This document shows, one piece after another, positions 1 to 7,392 of a stretch of DNA of 17,329 nt. Position numbers and translations under genes: made by a program. Origin of the DNA: JANXQE01 sp035651635 (GTDB taxonomy: Bacteria > Verrucomicrobiota > Verrucomicrobiia > Limisphaerales > UBA8199). The notes beneath the pieces were generated by a model. That model was given only the letters and a program-made list of their open reading frames with translations, was not told the DNA's origin and ran no database searches. Position 1 is the first letter of the stretch; each line of letters begins with the position of its first letter. Location: assembly GCA_035651635.1 (NCBI GenBank), contig DASRFK010000166.1, positions 1-17,329 of the forward strand. Reading direction: 5' to 3'.

Positions 1-1140
1 TCGACGCTATTGCAACCGGGAGACATGCTGCACTACAGCGGGACCGTCAGCAACGCGGGCAACGTTACCCTGGTCAACGTCACGGTTGTAAATACCCAGC
101 CCAATGCCGGGGCGCCCGTCCTGGGCCCCATCGCGTTGGCACCGGGTGAATCCGTAACTTACTACGGCGCTTACATCGTCCCGCCGGATTTCTGCGGCTT
201 GGACACCGTCACCGCCCGCGGCTTGGATGTTTGCACCTCGGTTGCTGTAGTCAATAGCGCCACTACCACCTGTCCGATCCTCACCGCCCCGCGCATTAGC
301 GTGATGATGAACTGTCCGGTCCAGCCTACTCCCAAAGGCGGCCTTTTCATCTACACCGGCTCGGTAAGCAACTCCGGAAATGTTACGCTCGTCAACGTTG
401 TTGTGGACAACAATTACCAGACCGATTGCTACTCACGGACAAATGGACGAGTGATTGGACCGATCACCCTGGCCCCCGGTGCCTCGGTTCCCTTCAGTGG
501 CCGGTACACCGCGCCGCTGAGTTGCTGTGAGCTCATCGACACCCTCACCGCTCGCGGACAGGACCGCTGCGCGGGCAGCAATGTGATGGCAACCTCCACG
601 GCTGTCTGTCCCCTGCTCAGCAAACCCAGCCTGGCCCTGGTGCAGGACTGCCCGCCCAATCCAATACCGATGGGAAGCACCTATAACTTTTTCGGCTACG
701 TTACCAACACCGGCGATGCCACTCTGACCAACGTTCTTGTCTTTGGCCCCCAGGGGACTAATTCGCCGGTTGTCGGTCCGATCGACCTGGCTCCTGGAGA
801 AGCGGAACCTTACTCCGGTTCCTATGTGGTTCCCTTCGACACTTGTTCGGTTACCGTCGCCGCTTCCAGCCAGGACATTTGCGGCGGCCTGCTGGTAACC
901 AACTCGGCCAGTTGTCCGGTCGCCACAAGCCCGGGTCTTAGCATCACTGAGGACTGCCCTTCAGGCCCCGTTTCGGCAGGCAGTTCCGTAACGTATGGAG
1001 GATCCGTAAAGAACACCGGCAACATCACGCTGGGGAACATCCTGGTGTTCAGCAGTCAGCCGGGTGGCTCTTCTCCGGTGCTGGGCCCCATCTCGCTTGC
1101 TCCTGGAGCCTCGGCGCCCTACACCGGCACGTACCTCGCT
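1..1140 (+). repeat. Four DUF11/DUF7507-like protein repeats (first partial)
   Basis: Units begin near 1 (cut by the window edge), 286, 622 and 928. Each has a conserved N-x-G-N/D-x-T-L-x-N-V core and a G-P-I-x-L-A-P-G turn. Units 2 to 4 also open with a D/N-C-P motif. The DNA has diverged, so this is an old protein-level repeat, not a recent DNA duplication. The fourth unit lacks the second half with the C-x-x-x-V-T-A segment and runs into a Thr/Asn linker. Confidence 0.75.
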
Positions 1141-2388
1141 TCCGGCGGCTCACACCCCACAACCAACACGATCGTCGCGACTACCACTAATATTACCAGC
1201 GTCACTAATATCGTCGCGAGCGGCGGGGCAAGTTCCTTCGGAACCATCAACACCCTTTCCCAGGTGGTGACGGATCGTTTCCCCGTCGGCACCAACTTCG
1301 ACGGTTTGGCCTACGCGTCCGAAGACCATGGGTATGGAGCTACGGAGTTCTACTCCAGTCGCAAGGCCGCATCCGGCACCTCCTTCTTTGACACCATCAC
1401 CGCCAGCACCACAACCGTCGCTGACCGCTTCAATGCCGGCAATCGAACTTTCAACGCCCTGGCTTACGCGGCGCCGGATGTGGGCTACGGTCCACTGCTG
1501 TTCTACTATATCAGTCGTGACAGCGCCGGCCTATCGACCTTTGGCAGCATCACCCCAGGCGGCACCACCGGAGTCGTTACCGATCATTTCGTTCTCGGCA
1601 ACAACTTCGATGCTTTGACCTTTGCCGCCACCGATGTCGGTTATGGCGCCAATCTATTCTATTATGTTCGCCACGACGCGAGTGGTCTTTCGACCTTCGG
1701 GACGATCAACCCGGCTTTGCCCGGAACCATCACCGATCGCTTTACGATCGGGAACAACGTGGACGCTCTATGCTTCACCGCGCTGGCCGCGCCCGGGTTT
1801 GGAGCAGATAATTTCTATTATCTGCGCCATGACGCCCGCGGTCTTTCGACCTTTGGCACCATCTTTGTGACGGGCCTGGCCACCGCGACAGTTACCGACC
1901 GCTTCACAGTCGGCACCAACGCCACCGAATTAGAGTTCACCGCCACCGATGTGGGCTTTGGAGCGAATCTGTTCTACTTCCTGCGCGCCGGCGGGCTCGG
2001 CGCGACGACCAACATCGTCTCGACCACAAACACGGTGGTGACAACGACTCAGGTGATCAGCTTCACACCCACCAACACGGTCACGGCCATCGGCGCCGAT
2101 ATCTGTCAGAACCGAAACGTTTCCGCCGCGGCGGATTGTCTCGGACCCGTCGGCGGGGTCCAACTCGAACCGGCCGTCAGCGCGCCCAGTGTGGTCAACG
2201 GGGTGTTCGGCCTGTCCTTGTCCAGCCAGAGCGGCACAACTTACACCGTGCAATATAAGAATAACCTGTCGGATCCGTCCTGGACAAACCTGGAAGACAT
2301 CGTCGGAACGGGTGGAGAGTTGCGCATCACGAATGCCGTAAACATCCTGCAACCGACGCGCTTCTATCGGGTTATCCTCAAGCCATAA
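1..2388 (+). CDS. Repeat-rich secreted/surface protein, 5' end outside window
   Basis: The reading frame is open from the first base (S-T-L before the TTG at 10), so the gene starts upstream and only its C-terminal ~795 residues are visible. Four units of roughly 100 residues come first, with the pattern Y-x-G-x-V-x-N-x-G-N-x-T-L-x-N-V followed by G-P-I-x-L-A-P-G-x-S. This resembles the DUF11/DUF7507 Ig-like repeats of bacterial surface proteins. Cysteines recur at similar places and may form disulfides. A Thr/Asn-rich linker leads to five units of about 51 residues (1231-1995), a second T/N linker, and a C-terminal module with YTVQYKNN and RFYRV motifs. That module is a recognised tail of Verrucomicrobial exported proteins. 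Function is unknown; an extracellular structural or adhesive role is inferred. An intrinsic terminator follows the stop codon. Confidence 0.8.
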   Translation, partial: STLLQPGDMLHYSGTVSNAGNVTLVNVTVVNTQPNAGAPVLGPIALAPGESVTYYGAYIVPPDFCGLDTVTARGLDVCTSVAVVNSATTTCPILTAPRISVMMNCPVQPTPKGGLFIYTGSVSNSGNVTLVNVVVDNNYQTDCYSRTNGRVIGPITLAPGASVPFSGRYTAPLSCCELIDTLTARGQDRCAGSNVMATSTAVCPLLSKPSLALVQDCPPNPIPMGSTYNFFGYVTNTGDATLTNVLVFGPQGTNSPVVGPIDLAPGEAEPYSGSYVVPFDTCSVTVAASSQDICGGLLVTNSASCPVATSPGLSITEDCPSGPVSAGSSVTYGGSVKNTGNITLGNILVFSSQPGGSSPVLGPISLAPGASAPYTGTYLASGGSHPTTNTIVATTTNITSVTNIVASGGASSFGTINTLSQVVTDRFPVGTNFDGLAYASEDHGYGATEFYSSRKAASGTSFFDTITASTTTVADRFNAGNRTFNALAYAAPDVGYGPLLFYYISRDSAGLSTFGSITPGGTTGVVTDHFVLGNNFDALTFAATDVGYGANLFYYVRHDASGLSTFGTINPALPGTITDRFTIGNNVDALCFTALAAPGFGADNFYYLRHDARGLSTFGTIFVTGLATATVTDRFTVGTNATELEFTATDVGFGANLFYFLRAGGLGATTNIVSTTNTVVTTTQVISFTPTNTVTAIGADICQNRNVSAAADCLGPVGGVQLEPAVSAPSVVNGVFGLSLSSQSGTTYTVQYKNNLSDPSWTNLEDIVGTGGELRITNAVNILQPTRFYRVILKP
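1231..1995 (+). repeat. Five tandem ~51-residue repeats (LSTFGTI...TDRF...LFYYLRHDASG)
   Basis: Units start at about 1231, 1378, 1531, 1687 and 1843. Each carries an S-T-F-G-T/S-I start, a T-D-R/H-F core, a G-x-N-x-D-A-L-x-F/Y segment, a D-V-G-Y/F-G-A stretch and an aromatic F-Y-Y-x-R-H-D-A-x-G end. The first two units are the most divergent (F-F-D-T-I in the second). Five aromatic units of about 50 residues would suit a beta-propeller, but that fold is inference from length and repeat number only. Confidence 0.8.
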
Positions 2389-2412
2389 CCGGTCAATCGT
2401 GGTCATGTCATA

Positions 2413-2445
2413 CCGGCCGAAGAAGAGTTTCTTCGGCCGGTTTTT
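2413..2445 (+). terminator. Rho-independent terminator after the surface protein gene
   Basis: A perfect 12-bp stem (2413-2424 with 2429-2440) closes a 4-base GAGT loop and is followed directly by five T residues (2441-2445). It lies 25 bases after the stop at 2388 and before the next ribosome binding site. It should therefore separate transcription of the surface protein from the DUF1573 gene. Confidence 0.92.
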
Positions 2446-2463
2446 GACCCGAAAGAAGGAAAG

Positions 2464-3486
2464 ATGAAAAGAACATTCGCACTTTCGCTCGGCCTAACGC
2501 TGATCGGTCTCACTCATGCAGGCGCGCAGCAGCCGGATATCCCGAAAATCCAGGTCGACCAAATGATCTGCGACTTCGGAAAAACTTCGCAGGTGGCCTC
2601 TGTTTCCGGCGTATTCAAGTTGAAGAATATCGGCCGCGCCCTCCTTAAGATCGAGCCTCCCAAGCCCTCGTGCGGGTGCACTGTGGCTGCCCTCAAACCC
2701 GACTCGCTGCCGCCCGGCGCGACCGGCGAACTGTCCTTTACCATGAATCTGGGCACATATCGGGCTACGCTTGAGAAACACATCGCGGTCCGATCAAACG
2801 ATCCCTTGACTCCCGAAATCTCTCTCACCGTCAAGGCTGACTATACCCCGCTCTACGACCTCAGCCCCATGATGCTCGCGCCCAATCTGGCGTTCGGTGT
2901 CAATCAGACAAACGAGTTTATTACCATTACTCGCACCGATGGAAAGCCATTGCCCCTAATGCGACTCGAGGGCTCTAAACCGTGGATCACGGCCACCTTC
3001 GAGCCGCAAGCCCGGACCAACGAAACTACCGCGCGTATTCGCGTGGCGATTCAACGGAATGAACCACCCCGTCGCTTCAGTGAATTCGTCCAAGTCTATG
3101 CTGTCGAGCTGACCAACCTGCCGGTATCCCGCATCTACCTGTACGGTCAGATTATGGGTGAGGTTTCACTCAGTCCCGAGGCTCTTTATTGGAGCCTCAA
3201 CGCCGATCCGAAGCCACCGACGGACCGGCCTGAAGCCCTCAACACACGCCGGCTTACTATCCGTTCAGCTGACGGCAAAGAACTTCAATTGAAGAACCCT
3301 CAAAGCACAATCCAGGGCCTCAAAGTCGAATTGGTGCCCACCGAGCCTGGGAAAGTATATGAGTTGCTTGCTCGACTCGACCAGGTGCCGGCCAGCACGG
3401 TCAGTGGTAATGTCTCCTTCGAAACCTCGTTGGCGGCCCAACCCCGGATTGAAGTGCCCGTCATCGTCAATGTGTTCAAGCCGTAA
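2464..3486 (+). CDS. DUF1573 domain exported protein
   Basis: This 340-residue protein has a signal peptide (K-R, then a hydrophobic stretch, with an A-G-A cleavage region near residue 21). A DUF1573 domain follows at about residues 30-125: C-D-F-G-K at the start, K-L-K-N-I-G-R in the middle, the typical P-S-C-G-C-T motif, then P-P-G-A-T-G-E and V-R-S-N-D-P. DUF1573 is an Ig-like/ASPM-SPD-2-Hydin-like fold found in exported proteins of Bacteroidota, Planctomycetota and Verrucomicrobiota; its biochemical role is not known. The remaining ~210 residues look like further beta-sandwich material without a motif I recognise. The start is supported by an AAGAAGGA purine tract just upstream. The gene stands alone between a terminator and a long non-coding stretch. 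Confidence 0.88.
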   Translation: MKRTFALSLGLTLIGLTHAGAQQPDIPKIQVDQMICDFGKTSQVASVSGVFKLKNIGRALLKIEPPKPSCGCTVAALKPDSLPPGATGELSFTMNLGTYRATLEKHIAVRSNDPLTPEISLTVKADYTPLYDLSPMMLAPNLAFGVNQTNEFITITRTDGKPLPLMRLEGSKPWITATFEPQARTNETTARIRVAIQRNEPPRRFSEFVQVYAVELTNLPVSRIYLYGQIMGEVSLSPEALYWSLNADPKPPTDRPEALNTRRLTIRSADGKELQLKNPQSTIQGLKVELVPTEPGKVYELLARLDQVPASTVSGNVSFETSLAAQPRIEVPVIVNVFKP

Positions 3487-3546
3487 GCTCTGGCACTACT
3501 AAAGCCGCCGCGATGCCGAGTTGGATTTGGGTAGATCCCCGATAGC

Positions 3547-3561
3547 GGCACAGCCTGTGCC
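3547..3561. repeat. 7-bp inverted repeat, single-base centre
   Basis: GGCACAG at 3547-3553 is the reverse complement of CTGTGCC at 3555-3561, with one C between. The one-base centre suits a protein-binding palindrome or a repetitive extragenic element better than an RNA hairpin. Its role is unknown. Confidence 0.55.
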
Positions 3562-3658
3562 ACTGTTAACTATTCTTTCCGCCAAGGGAAAACTTCGGAG
3601 ATCGAGCGGGGTCAGGGTGACTTCAGCCACGCACGTCCCGACGTTCGGGGGAACAGGC

Positions 3659-3687
3659 CCTGCGACTGAGCCAGGCTCAGTCGCAGG
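3659..3687. repeat. 14-bp perfect inverted repeat, single-base centre
   Basis: Bases 3659-3672 are the exact reverse complement of 3674-3687, with one A at 3673 between them. With C3658 bulged, two more G-C pairs (3656-3657 with 3688-3689) extend the stem. No T tract follows, only AATTT. It lies 173 bases after the DUF1573 stop and about 140 bases before the next start, so it could act as an operator, a weak terminator or a dispersed repeat. Confidence 0.7.
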
Positions 3688-3811
3688 CCAATTTGGCATC
3701 ACTTCAGCTGGGGGGAAACACCCCACGGTTTACCCCATAATACCCCAGAGGGTGGCACCCGGGTAAGCTCATGGGGTGAAAGACGATTATTACAAGACAC
3801 CTGAACCCCAC

Positions 3812-3820
3812 AAAGGAAGG
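3812..3820 (+). promoter_or_regulatory. Ribosome binding site that fixes the start of the Rcp1-like regulator
   Basis: AAAGGAAGG lies 6 bases before the ATG at 3827. It favours this ATG over the in-frame GTG at 3776, which lacks a comparable site and would add 17 residues not expected before a receiver domain. Confidence 0.75.
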
Positions 3821-3826
3821 CTGACA

Positions 3827-4378
3827 ATGACCACCAACACAATCCTATTAGTCGAAGACGATGAGAATGACGCGTTCTTCCTTGAACGGGCCATGCACAA
3901 AATCGGCATGGCAAACCCGGTCCAGAATGCCCGGGATGGACAGGAAGCAATCGATTACCTGAAGGGAACAGGGAAATTCGGCCGGCGCGCGGAGTTTCCG
4001 TTGCCGGGGCTGATCCTGCTGGATTTGAAGCTGCCTTTGGTGATGGGCCTGGACGTGCTGAAATGGATTCGGCAAAATCCGGAACTCTCTCCAATCGTGG
4101 TCATCCTCAGTTCGTCGGCCGACGAGTCGGACATCGCGTCCGCTTATCGATTGGGCGCCAACGCCTACCTGGTCAAGCCGTCTGAGGTAAGCAAGCTGGA
4201 GGGGATGGTGAGGTCGATTAACGATTTTTGGCTGCTGCAGAACACGCCCCCGCCCAACCGCAAACCTCAGAGCGCGTCCTTTTCCAGGCGCAACCAGCGA
4301 GACTACGCCTCGCCGGAGTACGATCTCTCCCGTGCCACCGGTTCGCGAACCGCAACCTTCTGCCAAACCGATTTATGA
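3827..4378 (+). CDS. Rcp1-like single-domain response regulator
   Basis: This 183-residue protein is a receiver domain (about 1-145) plus a short polar tail. It shows the acidic pair and N-D of L-V-E-D-D-E-N-D, the phospho-acceptor Asp66 in L-L-D-L-K-L-P, a Ser in place of the usual Thr in I-L-S-S-S, and Lys117 in V-K-P-S-E. The segments D-G-Q-E-A-I-D-Y-L-K-G and G-L-D-V-L-K-W-I-R are typical of the Rcp1 family, the partners of cyanobacterial-phytochrome-like kinases. There is no output domain, so it probably passes phosphate on or acts by protein contact. It overlaps the next gene by ATGA (4375-4378), which suggests translational coupling. The three-PAS kinase at 5418 is the likely partner (inference). 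Confidence 0.9.
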   Translation: MTTNTILLVEDDENDAFFLERAMHKIGMANPVQNARDGQEAIDYLKGTGKFGRRAEFPLPGLILLDLKLPLVMGLDVLKWIRQNPELSPIVVILSSSADESDIASAYRLGANAYLVKPSEVSKLEGMVRSINDFWLLQNTPPPNRKPQSASFSRRNQRDYASPEYDLSRATGSRTATFCQTDL

Positions 4379-5103
4379 ATACCATCCGAGTCTTGCTGGT
4401 CGAGGATCACAACGTGGTTCGTGCCGGGCTGCGAGCGCTGCTGCACGCGAGCGGGGATATCGAGGTTATTGGTGAAGCGCACAATGGCCAGGAAGGGGTA
4501 AAAGCGGCTCAAACACTCCGGCCGGACCTGGTCCTGCTGGATCTGGGCATGCCGCGATTGAACGGAGTTCAGGCGGCCCGCAAGATTATCCGTGCGGCGC
4601 CCAGGGCGAAGGTGCTCGTGCTGTCGGCCTACAGCGATGAAGGACACGTGCGAGAGGCTATGGCCGTTGGAGTCGCCGGGTATGTGCTCAAACAATCCGC
4701 CGGCACCGACCTGTTGGAAGCCATTCGTGAGACAGCTGGCGGCGGGGCGTACTTCAGCCCCGGGATTTCCAACCACATGCTAAAACACTTGCGCGAATCG
4801 TGGGGACGCGGTCGCGAATCCATATCCAAACCGCCCCTTTCGGAACGTCATGCCGAGGTGCTGCAATTAATCGCCGAAGGGTATTGCACCAAACAGATCG
4901 CCGCCTTGCTGTCCATCAGCGTGAAAACGGCAGAGAAGCATCGATACGACCTCATGATAGAGCTCGACATCCACAAGGTCGCGAGCTTAACCCGCCACGC
5001 TGTTTGGATGGGAGTCATTGAATCTAATCGCGTGCCCAATTGGCCATCGAGACACGTGGCCGCGCCCGCTCGCAAGCGTGCCAAGAACCCTGTGATGATG
5101 TGA
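4375..5103 (+). CDS. NarL/FixJ-type response regulator with LuxR HTH
   Basis: The start ATG overlaps the previous stop (ATGA). The in-frame sequence upstream lies inside the previous gene and lacks receiver character. The 242-residue product has a receiver at about 4-120: L-V-E-D-H-N-V-V-R-A-G-L, Asp56 in L-L-D-L-G-M-P, and K-Q-S-A-G near its end. A GerE/LuxR DNA-binding domain sits at about 153-215, with L-S-E-R-H-A-E-V-L-Q-L-I-A-E-G and the recognition-helix region S-V-K-T-A-E-K-H-R. A basic tail follows. It is expected to bind DNA when phosphorylated. The HTH closely resembles that of the fused regulator at 7393, so the two may share target sites. Confidence 0.92.
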   Translation: MNTIRVLLVEDHNVVRAGLRALLHASGDIEVIGEAHNGQEGVKAAQTLRPDLVLLDLGMPRLNGVQAARKIIRAAPRAKVLVLSAYSDEGHVREAMAVGVAGYVLKQSAGTDLLEAIRETAGGGAYFSPGISNHMLKHLRESWGRGRESISKPPLSERHAEVLQLIAEGYCTKQIAALLSISVKTAEKHRYDLMIELDIHKVASLTRHAVWMGVIESNRVPNWPSRHVAAPARKRAKNPVMM

Positions 5104-5417
5104 ACGCGCCAACCCACTCCTTAGACCGGCCCAATCGGCCGGACAAAAACACCTGGCGCATCCCCTCGGCCTGCGAGCCCAGGGGCCTGCCCATCAAGCG
5201 GAGCCAGTTGGCCGGCAGAATTCGAATGCTTTTACAAGCCTACTGGTCGAGACGCGGCACAGACCCATCACCAAAAGCGGCGGCCGGGAGCGGACACGCT
5301 CTTCACCGATTGGATGCCGATCGCAAGGGGATGAAAACGACAATTGCTGTGACCTGGCAGGCGTCCCCAGCCGCCTTCAGCAAACAGGTAGCGGTCTCCG
5401 GTGCGAAGTGAGTCAAA
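5104..5417. other. 314-base gap before the PAS kinase; no convincing gene
   Basis: An open frame runs from inside the preceding gene (5040) to 5411, but its translation has no recognisable domain and no ribosome binding site, so I do not call it. A 6-bp stem (5126-5131 with 5137-5142, loop CAATC) follows the upstream gene by 22 bases but has no T tract. The gap may hold a promoter for the kinase gene. It breaks the otherwise tight spacing of this cluster. Confidence 0.5.
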
Positions 5418-7388
5418 GTGAAAGAAACAGTTCCCGAAATAAAAAAGGTAGTCCTGCCCGCCCGCGCGCGCACGAAGGTTAAGGGGGCCCTGCTGCTCCA
5501 GAAACAGTTGCGCGCCGCTCGGGATTACGCCGAGGCGATCATCGGGGAGGTGCCGCCGCTGCTGGTGTTGGACCAAAATCTGCGGGTTCAGACCGCCAAC
5601 GAGTCGTTCTGCAAGTGCTTCAGGATACGTTCGAGTGAAACGGTCGATCGATTGGTTTTCGAACTCGGCAATGGCCAATGGGATATTCCTGAATTGCGCC
5701 GGCTGCTCGAGGAAGTGCTGCCCAGCAAGAGTTCTTTCAAAGACTTCAAAGTCAGTCACGATTTTGAAGGCATCGGCCACCGCACGATGTTGTTGAGCGG
5801 CCGTCAAGTGGACCACCTCCAAAGGATTGTCCTTTTCATCCAGGACATCACCGAGCAACGGACGTCCCAGTGTGCTCTGCGGGCTTCGGAAATCCGTTAT
5901 CGCCGTCTGTTCGAGTCGGCTCGAGACGGTATTTTGATGATCGACCCGCACACCCGGAAAATCACCGACGCCAATCCGTTCATGTCGGAGTTATTGGGAT
6001 ATCGGCATGAAGAATTATTGAACAAGGAGCTTTGGGAAATTGGCCTGCTCAAAGATGAAAAGGCCAGCCGAGGCGCGTTTCGCGAGTTGCGACGGAAGCA
6101 TTTCATCCGTTACGAGGATTTGCCGCTCCGAAGCAGGGAGGGCGAGCGGCGCGAGGTCGAGTTCGTCAGCAATCTCTACGACGAAGACGGCCGGGAAGTC
6201 ATCCAATGCAATATCCGCGACATTACCCGGCGCAAACAGGCGGTCGCATCGCTGCGGGCAAGTGAAAAGCGATTCCACGCCATTTTTGTCCAAGCCACAG
6301 CCGGGATTGCCCAAACCGACCTGGAGGGACGCTACACGCTGGTCAATAAATATTATTGCGATATCACCGGGCGCACGGCCAAGGAGTTGATGGACCTGCG
6401 CATCCAGGACATTTCTCACCCGCAAGACCGGCCGGTGAATGTCGCTCTTTTAAAGAAATTAAAAAGGGAGGGCGGCGGTTTTGTCGTCGAAAAGCGCTGC
6501 CTGCGGCCGAATGGGGAAATCATTTGGGTGCGCAGCAGTGTTTCGCGGGTCGATGATGCCCCGAGCGGGCACTATTTTCTCGTGGTAACGCTCGATATCA
6601 CCGAACACAAGCGGGCCGAGCGGGCGCTCATAGCGGCCAAGGACGAGACGGGCCGGCACGCTCTCAGGCTGGAGCAATTGGTCCAGGATCGCACCAGTGA
6701 ACTGCGCCAGACCATCCAGGAATTGGAAGGATTCTCCTACAGCGTGTCGCACGATATGCGCGCACCGCTGCGCGCTATGCAAAGTTTTTCACAGTTCCTG
6801 GTGGAGGAATACGGGGGCAAGCTCGACGAACAAGGAGTTCATTACCTGCAACAGATCATGCGCTCGGCCGTGCGTTTGGACCGGCTCATTCAGGACGTGC
6901 TGAGCTATACCAAGATCATTCATGCCACTCTGCCGATGGAGCGGGTGGACCTGGACCGCCTCGTGCGCGACATTGTCGAGACCTTTCCCAATGGCCAGCC
7001 GATCAAGCCGGAGATCCAGATTAAGGGCAGCCTGCCGCAGGTAATGGGAAATGACGCGCTGTTGGCGCAATGCATCTCCAATCTTCTAACCAACGGCGCC
7101 AAATTCGTTTCGCCGGGCACCACGCCCCGGGTGGAGATTTCAGCTCAGGCTCTGAAGGGGGGGCAAGTCCGGGTCTGGTTCAGGGACAACGGCATCGGTG
7201 TGGCTGCGGAGGATCACGATCGGATTTTCCGGTTGTTCGAGCGGATCCATCCCAGCACACAGTACGAGGGAACGGGCATTGGCCTGAGCATCGTGCGCAA
7301 GGCCACGGAGCGCATGGGCGCACAGGTCGGCTTCGACTCCCAATTGGGCAAAGGCAGCAATTTCTGGATCCAACTAAAGAGGGCATAA
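5418..7388 (+). CDS. Soluble triple-PAS sensor histidine kinase
   Basis: This 656-residue kinase has no membrane segment or signal peptide, so it is cytoplasmic. A divergent PAS lies at about 45-148, then PAS at 160-270 and 280-397, each ending in a D-I-T motif (the last D-I-T-E-H-K-R-A-E). A coiled-coil linker leads to the HisKA domain with phospho-acceptor His445 in S-H-D-M-R-A-P-L-R-A. The HATPase has the N box N-L-L-T-N-G-A-K-F (from Asn555), G1 Asp590 in D-N-G-I-G-V, and G2 G-T-G-I-G-L from Gly618. The F-S-Y-S-V-S-H-D-M-R-A-P-L-R style is that of kinases paired with Rcp1-type regulators, which sit on both sides. The GTG start has only a weak purine-rich site upstream, so the exact start is uncertain. 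The ligand is unknown; no cofactor-binding motif is evident in the PAS domains. Confidence 0.92.
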   Translation: MKETVPEIKKVVLPARARTKVKGALLLQKQLRAARDYAEAIIGEVPPLLVLDQNLRVQTANESFCKCFRIRSSETVDRLVFELGNGQWDIPELRRLLEEVLPSKSSFKDFKVSHDFEGIGHRTMLLSGRQVDHLQRIVLFIQDITEQRTSQCALRASEIRYRRLFESARDGILMIDPHTRKITDANPFMSELLGYRHEELLNKELWEIGLLKDEKASRGAFRELRRKHFIRYEDLPLRSREGERREVEFVSNLYDEDGREVIQCNIRDITRRKQAVASLRASEKRFHAIFVQATAGIAQTDLEGRYTLVNKYYCDITGRTAKELMDLRIQDISHPQDRPVNVALLKKLKREGGGFVVEKRCLRPNGEIIWVRSSVSRVDDAPSGHYFLVVTLDITEHKRAERALIAAKDETGRHALRLEQLVQDRTSELRQTIQELEGFSYSVSHDMRAPLRAMQSFSQFLVEEYGGKLDEQGVHYLQQIMRSAVRLDRLIQDVLSYTKIIHATLPMERVDLDRLVRDIVETFPNGQPIKPEIQIKGSLPQVMGNDALLAQCISNLLTNGAKFVSPGTTPRVEISAQALKGGQVRVWFRDNGIGVAAEDHDRIFRLFERIHPSTQYEGTGIGLSIVRKATERMGAQVGFDSQLGKGSNFWIQLKRA

Positions 7389-7392
7389 AACT

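Larger units (their letters stand above)
3487..3826. other. 340-base intergenic region with several inverted repeats
   Basis: I find no convincing gene here. The stretch holds a 7-bp palindrome (3547-3561), a 5-bp hairpin (3637-3649), a 14-bp palindrome (3659-3687), and a G/C-tract zone (3710-3775) with repeated CCCC and GGGG runs. None is followed by a good T tract, so none is a textbook terminator. The region must contain the promoter for the downstream two-component cluster, but I cannot point to clear -35/-10 boxes. Confidence 0.6.

Noticed and set aside
3776..3826. In-frame GTG extension of the Rcp1-like regulator
   Set aside because: The ATG at 3827 has a strong ribosome binding site at 6 bases and begins exactly where receiver domains begin.
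4228..4374. In-frame upstream extension of the NarL-type regulator
   Set aside because: It lies inside the preceding gene. The ATGA overlap start gives a normal receiver N-terminus.
5126..5142. 6-bp GC hairpin after the NarL regulator as a terminator
   Set aside because: The stem is short and followed by ACAAAAAC on the + strand with no T tract.
5040..5411. A 123-codon + strand frame overlapping the end of the NarL regulator and filling the gap before the kinase
   Set aside because: It has no ribosome binding site or recognisable domain, and its first third overlaps a solid gene in another frame.
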